Below, one piece after another: positions 1-13,600 of a stretch of DNA of 64,000 nt. Positions within the stretch are counted from its first letter, which is position 1. Each line of letters starts with the position of its first letter. The stretch lies in the NCBI GenBank assembly GCA_003993805.1, contig RSEF01000004.1, positions 79,032,206 to 79,096,205 of the forward strand. The letters run 5' to 3'. The notes under the pieces were generated by a model. It was given only the letters and a program-made list of their open reading frames with translations, searched no databases and had not been told where the DNA came from. The position numbers and the translations under genes are program-made. This DNA comes from Himantopus leucocephalus. Taxonomy: Eukaryota; Chordata; Aves; Charadriiformes; Recurvirostridae.

Positions 1-3000
1 GGATTTAAAATGTGAACTTTGCTAATTTGCTTTAACTGCCCAGCAGAGATTGGTGTGAGTTGAAACATTCCTGAATCGTTAAACTGCTGTATTCACTGTT
101 TTCATATCTACATTTTCATGAGGTGAAATGATTGAAGACCTCTTCAACTGTTTGTTTCACTTCCAGAGTTCACTGGGAAAGCCTTTGCTAGATTTAGGAA
201 AACTCTGCTGCAAACATCAATGAAGAAGTGAAATGGACAAGATAATATAAAAAAATAGAACAAAAAGAGCTAAAGAGAAACATAAGAAGCTGAGTCCAAA
301 GAAATGTTAGGAAGCGTTTCCACAGTCCGATACCTCCTGTGAAGCTGTCTTTTAATTGTGTCATAGATAAATTTTACAAGGTTCACGACAAGCCAAACTA
401 TATATCTCAACAGGAACTCATATCATGGTATTCCCATAATATATGATTCATAAATGTGCATTGCTGTGTTTTAGTCCATACAGGTACTTTTTCCTTGTTT
501 TACCTGTAAACTAGGAGCTTGTTGTTTCAGGGTTTTGAGAGAAGTGTTACACATGTAGACTTAAGGAGGAGATAGGTGCATAAAATATGATGCCTCAGCA
601 TCCTGTTACAAAGAACAAGGAGCAAGAAGACAGGAAAGGAGAAGCCAATTCTGTGTTGGAGTAGGTCTGCTTGGCTCCAGCAGCTGCTTTCCATGATTGG
701 AATGGGAAAAGTTCCTGCTTTCCAGAGCGAAGCAATGTTAAGTTAACGAGCTATCATTACAGGAAGCAGAGATATTCTACTGGCTCTGGAGGACCCATGT
801 TGTTTGAGTTCATCATACTTACTTTTGCTTGATCTTCTTTAAAGTTTTGTTCTGTTACCTCTAAATTTGTCTCCAATGAAAAAAATGGTAGGTTTGTCTG
901 AGATTTATGCAAACAAAACTCTGGGTGATCTTTTGCAATACAGCGTACCTTCCTGAAAGTATGGCAGGTATTAAAATTAGGGTACTGGACTGCATTCATG
1001 AAAATGAGAATTCTAATATACTGCTTCAGGAAATCTTAAGGGTAATTCAGTGTGTTCTACTTGAGTAGCATCAGCTGATTATCTTTTCAGGTCCCTGTAT
1101 TTTTAGATAAATTGTTCTCCATAATGGTCTGTGTTTTAACCTTGCTTCATTAGATTCTTTACTTCCACACTTCTAGACAAATCTGCAAAGAGCTTACTGA
1201 AGTGGAGCTTTGCTAAGTAAATCCTTTCTGCCCAGTGCTTAAATTTTCCTATGTTCCTCTTTGCTCATTTTCAGATCTTGCATTTTGAAGAAAGTCAATA
1301 CATAAACAACAGGCTTGATTAGAAAATTACCTTGAAGTACATTGCTGTATTTGCTACTGATATTCTGGTACATTTTTTGCCTAGCTAAGACCGGATTCCC
1401 CATGTTGTACACGCTATACGGACACACAATCAAAAAAGCGTTCTGACCTGCAAGTTTATAGTTACAAGCTAGAGCACTCCCCAGTCCTTTTTAAAATATG
1501 AGTAACATTACAGTTGATTTCAATAGGAGCGTGGGTACTCGGAACTTTCTAGATGTTCCGATCTGTATCCTAATTTCTCCCAGAAGAGTTAAATAATCTC
1601 TAAAGGACAAAACCCCGCTAACTTACCAATTTTCTTTCTTGAAACAGACTGGTGGAGTCTGAAAAAATTAAAATAACAATACTACATGTTCTAATGCTGT
1701 GACTGATGAAGAATTTCTTAAAACATCTTCCTTCAATGATCAGTTCACCTTTCCCGGTTTCTAAATCTCTTTGAGAAAGTCAACTCGCGTGCTTGAATAG
1801 TTGATAAAGAAAATGGTGTTTTCTTTGAGAAGTATTAAAGTAAAAAGAAATTTTATAACACTTTTATAATTCCTAAAAGAATTCCTGTTTCTTGTTGCAG
1901 AAGTTGGAGTAGGGGACATTCAAATCTCGTTTGGGTCATGTATTGATTTGGTTTCTTGTGTCCTAAATTAAATTATGCTTCTTATCAGAGGCCAAATGAA
2001 AAGTTCATGAGTATCAGAACTAGAGCAGTACCAACATAGTTTCTGTAATTCACTTCTTTTTGAAATTTACAGTTTTTGATTTGAGAAAATGTGCCAAATG
2101 AAATCTGTGTCCAGACACCTTGAATTCTACCCGCAGAGTAAGTCATATTAGGTACGCTCTGAAAGAATCACATTTCTGTCTAGTCTTCTAGAAGAAAGAA
2201 TTTTAGGATTCATTGTTGTGGAAAAAACTGTAACTAATCCTGGCTAGTTTATGCAGTTGTGACATATTTATGTTTAGTTTATTTGTTGTCCACCCAGTTT
2301 CATTTAACTTCAGTGAAAGTTTATAAATGACTTTGCTACAGGATAAGGTCACTCTAATTTGCAATAGATATGTTTGAAATTGTTTGCAAATTGCAGTACT
2401 GCCTTCCTCAGTCTCAACTATTTTACTGAAGGTTATCACTGTAACCATAGCAATCCCAGCAATGTGTTTTCTTAGTGTTAAATTTCTTCTCTAAAATTAG
2501 AGGAATCATCTTGGAAAACTTACTGTTCCCACCAATGAAATGACTTTATGAACTCTGCCTCTGGCTTTTATTTCAGTCAAGGACGCTGCATTGTGTATCT
2601 GCTCACTGCAGGTAACTCTGCTGTCCTGAGGAGAGGGGAGGGCATCTTGCTTGGAGGGGCTGTGTAACCTCACTTTCGTTTTGACTTGGTTGCTTTTATT
2701 TGAACCTCTTTTACTTGGCAGAGTCTTGAAGGTTGAATTATGTTGAAGGCACAGTTTTTGAGTATCCAGAAGTGATNTCACTTTCGTTTTGACTTGGTTG
2801 CTTTTATTTGAACATCTTTTACTTAGCAGAGTCTTGAAGGTTGAATTATTGAATTATGTTGAAGGCACAGTTTTTGAGTATCCAGAAGTGATTTATTACT
2901 AACATGTTGCATCCCCAACACAAGTGGGTTAATATCAGGTCTGGCAGTTGTCAGTCACACCAACAGTATCGACTTCCGTTGGTTCTTGGTCTTGCAAAGC

Positions 3001-4588
3001 TGCCATCTGCCTCCTTTGTGCTTCTTCTGTAGCTTTTATATCTTGGAGCATATCCATGCTATTTTTTTACTTCTTTTTTTTCGCCCTCTTAATTTTGAAC
3101 TTGATGATTTCACTTTGTTTTTCAGACTGCTACTAACACCTCTGTATTCCCTCTTTGTTTCCACTTTCTTATCCTATATGGCTTAGCAGTGTCCATGCTC
3201 TCTCACTTTTCATTTCTTCCAGAAAAAACCCCACACTTCTCAGCAAAATAGGGTGCTGTAAATGCTCTACACGACCCCTTTGCAAAGGAATAACCAGTTT
3301 GTGGCATGTTGTTCTGTAGCTGCAGCATTGGAAGGCATTTGAATACAATAATACAGTTAAATAAAAATATTTTACAGAATATTATAAAAAAAAATACTGC
3401 AATTTGGAAAACATTCCTTAGAGTCAAAACTCAGGTCTGTTTTGTTTATGCAAGAAAAGGTGAAGGGATGACTTGATTGAGAGAAGAAATTGCTGGTGAT
3501 AGATAGCTGTTTCGTTTGATGAAAAAAGTCGTAAGAGGATCTTGTAAATGGAAGCTAAAATGAAACTATTATAGACAAGATATAATTTTTATAATTTTTA
3601 TTTTTTAACCAAACATTTGAACATCTGCCCTTCCCTCCATTTGCTTCCTGTCTAATAAACTGCAGCCTTTTTTGGACAGAACTTTAAGTTTGAGGAACAT
3701 GTGGTTAGACAGTAACTAGCTGCTGTAGAATTTGTGTCTAGAGCAAATTACAAATAATAAATAGAGCTAAATGATATTAAGAGGAGTCTTTGCATTCATT
3801 TGATCGAGGCCTGACTCATCATCCACAGAAAACTAAATTAAATATAGAACCCACCAGTGCTGCTGTAATCACGGAAGCAAAATCCTAAGTCAGTTGACAA
3901 GGAAGTCAATACTAGTTGGCATTACCTTCAGAGGAATTATCCACGGATTAGGCACCATATGGTGAGTTTGAAGTCTAATGCAATAGTTGGAAGAATCAGA
4001 TTGCTCTTTAAGTGGTCCACTTGCTACTGAGGAAGTGTCTACTTCTGCTTTTCTCTTTGGTTAGAGAACTATTTCCTGAGCATTTTTTGAGAACTAGTTT
4101 TTTGAGCCTTACAGAATACCAAATTTCTAACTTTTTAAACTTCTGAGAACATCTAAGATACCATTTGTGGAGAAAGACTTGCACTATTTTCAGGTCGCAA
4201 AGCGGAGAAGGCGTTCTCTGTACACAGTTGATTGTCCTGCTTATAATCGTTTGAAAAACTTGTTAAATGTTGATATATAAGGAAGCTTGATCATTAGGCA
4301 TATGTCAAAAATCAGTAATGGTGAAATACATTCTTTTTGGAGATCTGAAATGTGAACAACTCATTTTTCTGGTTCTTTATTTTGATGTAAATTATGAAAT
4401 CTCTTTGCTTTATTGTTTCCATTTAAAGAAACATGTAAGTATTCCCTTAACGTTTTTGCAGATGTCAGTCACTGACTCTCACTATCCTTTCTTGTATATG
4501 ACTTTAAAAAGCTGCTTGTTGTTACATGATAAATGCAATTAGAGGAAAAAGAAATTCCATGTAACTTTTTTTTTTTGGTGTGTTTTAG
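1..4588 (+). other. TBC1D19: TBC1D19 intron (5' end outside window)
   Basis: This stretch precedes the first visible TBC1D19 exon and ends in a good acceptor (tgttttag) at 4581-4588. I looked for the exon that should encode the residues just before Gly-Ser-Trp-Glu-Lys and did not find it, so the exons for roughly the first 100 residues should lie 5' of the window. The stretch is AT-rich and non-repetitive apart from a duplicated block at 2670-2892 split by one N. Short ORFs here show no family resemblance. Confidence 0.7.
2670..2892. repeat. doubled block split by one N (likely assembly duplication)
   Basis: 2670-2776 (107 bp) and 2778-2892 (115 bp) match except for two substitutions and an 8-bp ttgaatta expansion in the second copy; the N is at 2777. 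Confidence 0.95.
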
Positions 4589-4663
4589 GGAAGCTGGGAG
4601 AAGCGAATTCTAAAAAGTCTAAACAGCATGTGCACAGAACTCAGTATCCCGCTAGCGCAGAAG
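4589..4663 (+). CDS. TBC1D19: TBC1D19 exon (first visible)
   Basis: This 75-nt exon has 25 codons in phase 0, beginning GSWEKRILKSLN and ending PLAQK. The acceptor is tgttttag and the donor gtaatg at 4664. It lies N-terminal to the TBC domain. Confidence 0.93.
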
Positions 4664-7600
4664 GTAATGCGTTATTAACTTTCTGTTGCCAAACTGACAT
4701 TTTTTGGAAATAAAGCCTCATCTTGCACCCTTTAATGTAATGTCCATTTTATACATGGTTATCAAGAGCTGCAAGGCTGGTATCCAAATAATTTTAATAC
4801 AGAATAATTTTCAGGGATAGTGGCAACATATGCATCAGCTCAACTTCGGAGAAGATAAAGTCTTTAGATAGATCTTCCTCTATGCTGTTGTAGTAATTAG
4901 CCTCTTGAGGGAGCAGCACGGTGGAAAGCTAATTGCTATGTTCATTGCTCTTAAGAGAGCATTTATGTGTGCAGACTGAGCTGTTTAACTTCTAGCTGCA
5001 TAGCCTGTGCACAATATGGATATACTTTGTGTGCTGGAGAAAGCTCTAGTTGAACTGGTACTTTAGGAGAGAAGAGATACTGGTACATTGCTAATTTTGT
5101 TTTGTTTTTTATTAATTTAGAGGCTTTAATTTTAAAGATCATGGAATTGGGGAATAATGTTAAAATGTTTTGTTCTTTATCTTTCTCCTGTTGTATATCT
5201 ATGATAGGTAGCAGAACATCTATGGTTCATCATATGAGATAATGGATGCAGCTATGTTTGCTTTTCATGACTGTGCCAGGGACAGGAATTTGATGACAAA
5301 GTCCAACAGCTCTATGGAGTGAGCAGGAGATCTTCAGTAATATGAAACTGACTATTAAATAGCCTAAAATTCATTAGTAAACACATGAAACTATTTAATG
5401 GGCTTCTTTTTCGCTTGAACTGGAACTTGGACTTTCTACAGTAGAATATACCTTCAGGCTGGGGATAATTTGTAAGCAAAATAAGTTTGTGTTGCTAGTG
5501 CAATCTATTTTTTAAAGTGTTACGTTAATTTAGGTATTTGAAATAGGCATGTTTTTACTCATTCTGTTAAAAAAGAAGAGTTACTTTCTTGTACCTTTCA
5601 GAGGCCTGTAAGTGAACAGAAAGAACTGCTTAATAAATGGAATGAAATGGGAACTGATGAGCCAGGTAAGGTTAACTAAATTTATGTGTGTTAAATTTTT
5701 GTACATAGAAAAATAGCATATACATCTTATTTATCAGTCAAAGATTAATATAATCACTTCAAGGTAAACTGATGTCAACCCTTTTTCTCATTGGTAAAAT
5801 GTTATTATGCATAAATAAATATTCATGTTGTTATTTTGTTTCAGGTTATTGTACTAACTTTGAATCATCACTGAGAGCTTATGGTGTAATACTCCTCATT
5901 TCAATGCTTTAGAGATTTATACAGCTAGGGCACAACTCCTCTTAGTGTAAGCTCAGGCTAATATAAAGAAAACGTTCAGAACTATAGATAATTAAGCTCA
6001 GACATTTTATTAACAAAAGATAAATATAACACTTGCACACAATAGTCAGTCATATTATCCTTTGGGAGAACAAGGCTAACTGCCTTGTTAATTCATATCC
6101 AAGTTCCTCACAAGAAATGATTTGCAGAGGTTTGTATCGCAGCACCACCTCTAAGATGGCAAATAATTTTCACAGATTGTTTATGACTAACCCCTATTTT
6201 TTATTTGACAGCAGTACATTTAATTCAACAATCTATGATGTTAAAAAAAACACCTCTTTTGAATATTGTATCTCTTCCATATCTAAGAATGGTTCAATTT
6301 AAAGACTGAAGTGGAATAAGTAAACACTTCCTGTGACTACTTACTTGGGGTTTATAAAACTACGGCACTAACACTAGCATTATCTTGGAGAATATGTGGT
6401 GGTTGTAGCCATGATATCTGTGATAATGTTATTTTAATCTTTGCTCTGATATGTTATTGAAATTGCTAGGTTGTGTTACAGGTATGGGAAAAATGCATGC
6501 TTTTTTCATTTCTTGGTTTTAACATAGCATCATTGATATCTTATTTCAGATCTAAGTCTCTTCCGGCCTGTTTATGCCCCTAAAGATTTTCTTGAGGTAA
6601 GTATTTATGAAACAATGACTCAGCCATTGACTTGCATCTGTTATAGCCTTTTATGTGAAGTGGGAAAGATAAGGGTATTTCAAACAATTTCTCCTTTATA
6701 ACAAGTGAAATCTGGCATGGTTTTTTACAACCCCGTGTTTTGTTTACAAAACAAAATGCTATTGTCCCTTTTTTTAACTGCAGTTTTAAATTGTAATTGT
6801 GATAAACTTCTCTTTCTCCAAAGAACAGTTTAGAGCTAGCTTTTTTCTCTGAGAGCAATTCTCCAACTGATTTCATAAATCATTTTACATTTTACATTGC
6901 AATGCATTAAGCTGATAAATAGCAATATATGAAGCTGATATACTGGTTGTAGACCTATATGCCATTGAAATTGTAGGTCGTCCATGAAGATTGTGCAAAA
7001 TCAAACATGAAAAAGAACTGTGTGGAATTTGGAGGCTTCTGTCTGTTATCAAGCCAAACCATTAAAAAAATGGTGAATGCTGAATCTTTAAAGTAAGAAA
7101 TGACAATATTAACCATCATTTTGTATGGTTCAAGCACAGAACATCTTAGTAAAACAGAACTTGCTTTACCCACTCTGCCTGGAATAGGCATGGATGATGG
7201 ACAACAAACATCGTTGATGACAGTGAACTTAATGGTGACACAGTAGGAGATTTTGGATTAAAATGTGATTGAAAATCATAGAATCATAGAATGATTTGAG
7301 TTGGAAGCACCTTAAAGATCGTCTAGTTCCAACCCCCCTGCCATGGCCAGGNNNNNNNNNNNNNNNNNNNNNNNNNNNNNNNNNNNNNNNNNNNNNNNNN
7401 NNNNNNNNNNNNNNNNNNNNNNNNNNNNNNNNNNNNNNNNNNNNNNNNNNNATAAATATCTAAAGGGTGGGTGTCAAGAGGATGGGGCAAGACTCTTCTT
7501 AGTGGTGCCCAGTGACAGGACAAGGGACAACGGAACACAGGAAATTCCATCTCAACATGGGGAAAAACTTCTTTACTTTGAGGGTGGCAGAGGTTGTGGA

Positions 7601-10600
7601 GTCGTCTTATCTGGAGGTATTAAAAAACCCGCCTATATGCATTCCTGTGCAACCTGCTCTAGGTGAACCTGCTTTGGCAGGGGGTTGGACTAGATGATCT
7701 CTGAAGGTCCCTTCCAACCCCTACTATTCTGTGATTCTATGATTTGCAGCTACTCACTAAAGCTAGAAGATATGACAGAACCTATTGTTGGAGAGGTGCG
7801 TGAAAATAGAGGGTAACAAAGAAAAAAACCATAATGATTTTGAGCACTGAAACGGTTTTAGGTGTAGAGAGACCCAGTGGTTGGCAGATACAGATCTTTG
7901 GTTTGAACTAGTTCCTTCATTCTCATTCTATTAATTATCTAAAGGGGAGGTCAGTTTATAATGTCTCAAATATCTGCTTCATTTCTTAGGGCTTAAACTA
8001 CAATAAACTGTGATAGAATGTTTCATAAATTATGCAGTGGTTTTTTCAGCTGAATACATCTTATAATTTGTTTTTTTAAATTGTTAAAAATTGGGTCTGT
8101 TAGTTTAAATATAAATTAAAGTTGTATCTCAGAGTGATGATGATAATATTTTTAATTTTAGGATATCTTGTATTATGAACAGCTTAAGTCAAATGTGATT
8201 CAGCACGACCTTTTAGTGGACAGCCTGATTTACAAAGTAAGTAATTCACTAAACGGTGATTAAGTGATTTATATACTCATCCCAGCAGTGTCTTTTTTTT
8301 TTTAACAAAGAAAATGTTAGATGGTTTGATTTTAAGGAGTGTAAGAATAATTAGTGTGAATTTGTTAATGCAAACTCTCTCCTTGTGCCTGTTTTTGGCT
8401 CTTGTGTAAGACATTTGTTTGAGTTGAGCTGTTAAGTCATAAAGAAACCATAGCTTCATTTGAAGGAATAACTGGTTTTGCCAGCAAGATAGCACTGGGG
8501 TCTGGCTGCTTTCATTTCTAGTTTCAATTCTGAATACTTTAATGATCAAGTTAATGTAGTATTTTTAAATTTTAAAATATGGAGTATATACTTAACTACA
8601 GCTCTTCCATGATTCAGTGGTGAAACAGTGTCTTCTACCACTGTGTAAAGTTTAGCTTCTACGGGCGTCTGAAAAGATGTCTTTTGGCTTCAAACTGCTG
8701 TATTTCTGATGACAGGATGTAAAGCTGACAGCAAGCAACGATGACTACTATTTTGTATTTGAGGATTATTTATATCAGGTATGTAACTATTCTTTCTTAG
8801 AAAAGCTAGAAAGTATTCTCCTGTGGGATTATATCATCTTTGGTGTAAGGATTGCCTTTGTGTTTCAGGTGGAGGCAGGGTACAGTGGAACCCTACACAG
8901 ATGCATGTTTGCTGCATTACATATACTTTCCCTTCTGAATAACAATGTTGTACACTTAAACAGATTAAGCAGGACAGGCTTCTAAAACTCCTACTCTGAA
9001 GGACCCTACACAATGTCTTTCCAATGCAGTAAGCCAGAAAATACGTCAGCCATTCCATCTTTGCAATAATAAAATGATTAACAGCTGTGGCACACAGAGA
9101 AATTAAGACTTGAGAAGTATATTCAGGGTTCTAGTTACTGCAATAAGCATAAAAGATATTGTATTATCACGTTTTTAAATTGAAGACATTGACTCTGAGT
9201 AAGGTAGTGATATTTATGGTTACTTTTAGGATTGCTCCCATTCCAAAGCTGCTTCTAGCAATGGGGAACCCAGCCAATTTATAAAGAATTATCTTTGTTG
9301 CTGCCTGTCAAATTCCCTTAAATAGAAGGAGATTACATTTATGAATTTCCTAATGTGTTGTTGATTGCAGTGTCAACATAAATGTCATGCGGCAAACTTG
9401 CCATTTCCACAGTGCTTTCAATTTCATTAGTCACATCTGTTAGGTTAGACTTGCTTAATTTTTTGTTTTAGAGCTATGTGAAACTAAATGATTTCTTCTT
9501 TGACGAAAATATGTAAAACTGCTAGTGATTTAACTAACCAAGAAACTGTCTTTAATGGTGCTTAGTCTATGTAGATATAAAAATATGTGTTACTATTTAA
9601 GCATACTGTTCAGTCAGGTCTACATATAATATTTTAGCGTAATAAGCATTTAAACATTAATACTTAAAATTATAACCTCATGAAATAATAGCCTTTTTTA
9701 CTTAAAAATGGTTACAGTATTGAGATCTGTAACTGAATTTGTGTCTGAATTAAAATTTGAAAAGTGACTACATAATGACAACTGAAACATTGATATTTAT
9801 TCACTAAAATATTTACATGTAGAAGTTTTTCTTGATTTAAGGGTCAAAGATGATCTTCATTATTGTAACATTATCTCTTCATCATGGGATTTGAAAATCT
9901 TATTCTTATTTCTGCTTCATTCATTATATAGATTACTAAGGCATATTAATTAATCATTAACAGTTCCAGTGGACACAGGATTATAATCTATAAAGGAGTA
10001 TGTACTAGGATACAGTATAATCTTTTTTTTTTAAGACCATCAGAAATAGATTTTTTCATCATTCTCAATACATAGCACAGTTTAATATTTTAATTTTTAT
10101 ATATCTCTTTTAAGTAAAAGAATGATTACAGAACAAAAATCATAAAAAGTACTAAGCTAGCCTTAGTAATTTGAAGGAGAGTCACCAAAAATCTTTGAAA
10201 AATTAAGTGGACAATTTTACTGCTTTGAGGCAAAGAATATCTCAAACTTCTAATTACTAGTTGCTCTAGTTTTGTTCGGTACTTTGTGGTATTCTTCAGA
10301 CTTTTCTAGGAGAAAGTTATGCCTTTTCCTTGATAAATTTCTCTTCCAGCCTAATTTGCAAATGCATTTCTGCCAAATGATTTTGTTCTGTGGTCCCTGG
10401 AAAAATTCTGCAGTATGAGTCACTCTCATATGGAATATTATTTATTGATTTCATATGATAACTGGAATTAAATATTGTCTAAATAAAATATGTAATGAAA
10501 ATGTTAGTTTAAACCAGATAAATTATTTCTGTGTTTGCACTGGGTTTGTGGGTTTTTTTCATGACTAGTTACTGCCTCTGAAGTTTTCCAAGTCATCGAG

Positions 10601-13600
10601 CAGAGTGTGGCATTTGTCTGTGTATTACTTAATAGATAAAGCATCCATCAAACCCAGAAAATTTGGGCGTTAAATAACAATGAGAATATTTGGATGGATT
10701 ACTGGTACGTCTTTAGTAGCATGCAATCCTTTTTGGGAAGAACACTGTGAAATGATGTAGTTTATTTCCTTTAATATCTTTGCTTTCTTTATCCTAAAGT
10801 TTACATGTTTTTATTACCTCTTTATAACCATTGAAATATCATACAGTTACTTTTAATATAGTAATTTCTTTTTGATAAAGCTTTGGCTTTGTTTTTTTTC
10901 TTTTTCTCAGTCCTTTGAATTCAATTGTTCTCTTTTCAGTTTTGTTTATAAATATCCAATAGTTTGCCAAACATTGGAAAACCCTTAAAAAGGCATTTGT
11001 GTCATTGTTTTCTTTAGCATTATAATTTTTGTGAAAGAGAAAAATAATACATGAATTAATAAATATGTAAATTCATTATTTCCTGCCAGAAGTTCAATTT
11101 GAGTACTTCAGTACTTCATCCTGCATAATGAATACATGCAAAGAACCTCGCCAGCAGTTTTTAGGTATAGTCATAACTTATGTTTGAGCTAGAGTCTATC
11201 TCTTCTAAAGATGCATAGTAAAGATGCATAGTCTTAATTTAAAGACTTCCAGATACTGGTACTGGACACTGTATTCCTAAAAAAGGGGACCTCAAATTAA
11301 GGTTACATTCTTTCCCTTATGAGAGAACATAATTTATGTCCTTTCTAGATTAGGTTCTTTTTCTTTCACCTCAGTTAACATATACAGAGAATTACGTTTG
11401 CCTGTGTATTGTTATTGTCAGCTGTATTTTGGCAGCTCTGAAAATGATTGTGTATTACGCAAAAATAATATTTAGCTTAAACTGTTTGAGATAAAGAAAC
11501 TATTTTCTAAAAGATGTTTGTATCTGAGAAATAGTTTTGAGGTTCAAAAGAGGAAAAAGTCTCAAAATATGACCTGCTTTCCATAAAAATAAAAAAAGCA
11601 ATGATGTTCAGATGTCACAGTGTTTCGGTTTTGCATGTTTCCTTTTGACAAATGCTGATATTGCCGATATCTGGAAAATGTTTGCAGTAATTAGTTGAAG
11701 GAAAAATCCATTCATTTTTATTCACAATAAATTATGTAGTGAAACAGCATCTAAAATCTTTCCACATTTTACACCTTGGCTACAGTTAAAACAAACAAAC
11801 AAACTCTTAAAACCTGCAAGAGCAGAGAGGGTTTAAGGTATGCATAAAAGTGAACAGCAAGTTGAAGTCTGTCTTACTTCTGCCCTCTTGTGTACATTCT
11901 TGATAGTGCAATCTTTCATTGCAAGAAAACATGAAAATTTTAAAATATAATACTAATTATTACATTTTTTTACAACTGCATGTAGAATGAGATTATTTAT
12001 TGTTTTTTTTGATGAATACTTTTACTATTTAATTTTATGCTCAATTGCTGTGAATACTGGATTTTTCATTTATGTAAACAATAAAAAAATACAAATATAT
12101 TTTACAAAATACAATGTGCATTTCAGAACTTATGGCTACAAGGTGAACATTATCATCTGTGCTTTTTGAAAGAACTTAATGTCTTGCAAGCATTCTGTAG
12201 ACCTCCTGGGAATGAAAGCGAATGTAAGGATCAGTCTTCTAGAACCACACACATGCAAAAATGCAAATGTTTTGTTTGCTTATTCACTTACTAGGACTTC
12301 CCCAGGTCATAGTAACTGAATAGAAAAATAACCTAATAGACATCAAAGCAGCCAGTTCCATGCGCAGTCACTAATGATGTGACAGAAGGGGATAAACCAG
12401 TGCTGAGACGCAAAGAGGAGGGTTGGAGAACGTGGATATTTTACTGACAACAAATAAATGTGAAGGTAAATGCATAGCATTTGAACAGGAAAGTAAATTT
12501 GGAAATTTGAACAGGAAAGTAAATTAAGTTGGTCAAGAGCTTTTAACTTTATTAGCTCTCTTCAATGGCATCTAATAGGTGCTAATTAAGGCAGGTTCTT
12601 AAATCTGTTTGACATTGCTTTGTTGATCCACTAAGTCAGCTGATTTTTATATGCTGTCTTTTCTACAGGTATTACTCTGTTTTTCCCGAGATACATCTGT
12701 ATTGGAGCACTTCACTTACAGTAGTGCCACCCCACCCAAATCATACATACGAGGTAAAAGGAGCTGTTGTAAAAAAGATTGTATAGATTTTTGTTGACTG
12801 CTGTAGTAATACAGTATGTGAATTTGCTTTATGTTCATTACACCTAGTAGACTGCATTTAAAAGGATGTTAATAAAAACTTCATGTATCCAGTTGACATC
12901 TGCACAGATTCTGACAGTTTAGAGGCTGGTCACGTGAAGGCCAGATTGCAATGTTGTTCTTTTACTGTAGTTTTCTGTGTGTAATTCTCCAGTGTTTTAC
13001 CAAAATAAATTGAATCCTCAACCATGACAATATGGTAAAATCTTGACAAGATCAATCTTCATCAGAGCTAGAAATTTAAATACACAATGTTGTCCTCTGT
13101 AACTTCAATAAATTTAGCAACTGGAAGTGGTGGTAGGATGTTATCTTCCCAAAGCAGTGAGTTTTACAGATATTTGTAGACAGGAGCAGAACGTGTTGCT
13201 GAAGAATTGCAGGCTTTGTTTGAAGCTCTGGGAGAGTAGAGCTCAACCAAGCAGACTTATATTGATTTTCTTCAAAGCATGGCATCTTCCAGAGTGTTAG
13301 CTTACTTTTGGATGTTCTTTGGCTTCAGTTCTCATGTGAGTCTTATTTTTCTTAACAATCTTAAATTTATTGATTCGGTCCACTTGCCTTCTCTGCCAAC
13401 TTCTAATGCCATACCTCTGGACTCTGTTTCTTTGCTGCTTAGATCCTTACCTGCCTTGGCTTTACCCAGAGGTTCCTAATTTTGTCTTCCTTCTTGAATC
13501 ATTCATTCACCCAGCAACTGTTTTTTCCATATACCTTTACCTTCTGCATTCCCATTTTCTTCCTTGGTCCCTCGTGCCAGAGTATTTAGCCGAATGTGAT

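Noticed and set aside
124..242. Possible TBC1D19 exon after the cacttccag acceptor-like site near 167
   Set aside because: The short open frame does not match any part of the family I know and runs into TGA before a convincing donor.
7323..7697. ORFs spanning or next to the 100-N gap
   Set aside because: They are translations of CR1 3' sequence and N bases, not genes.
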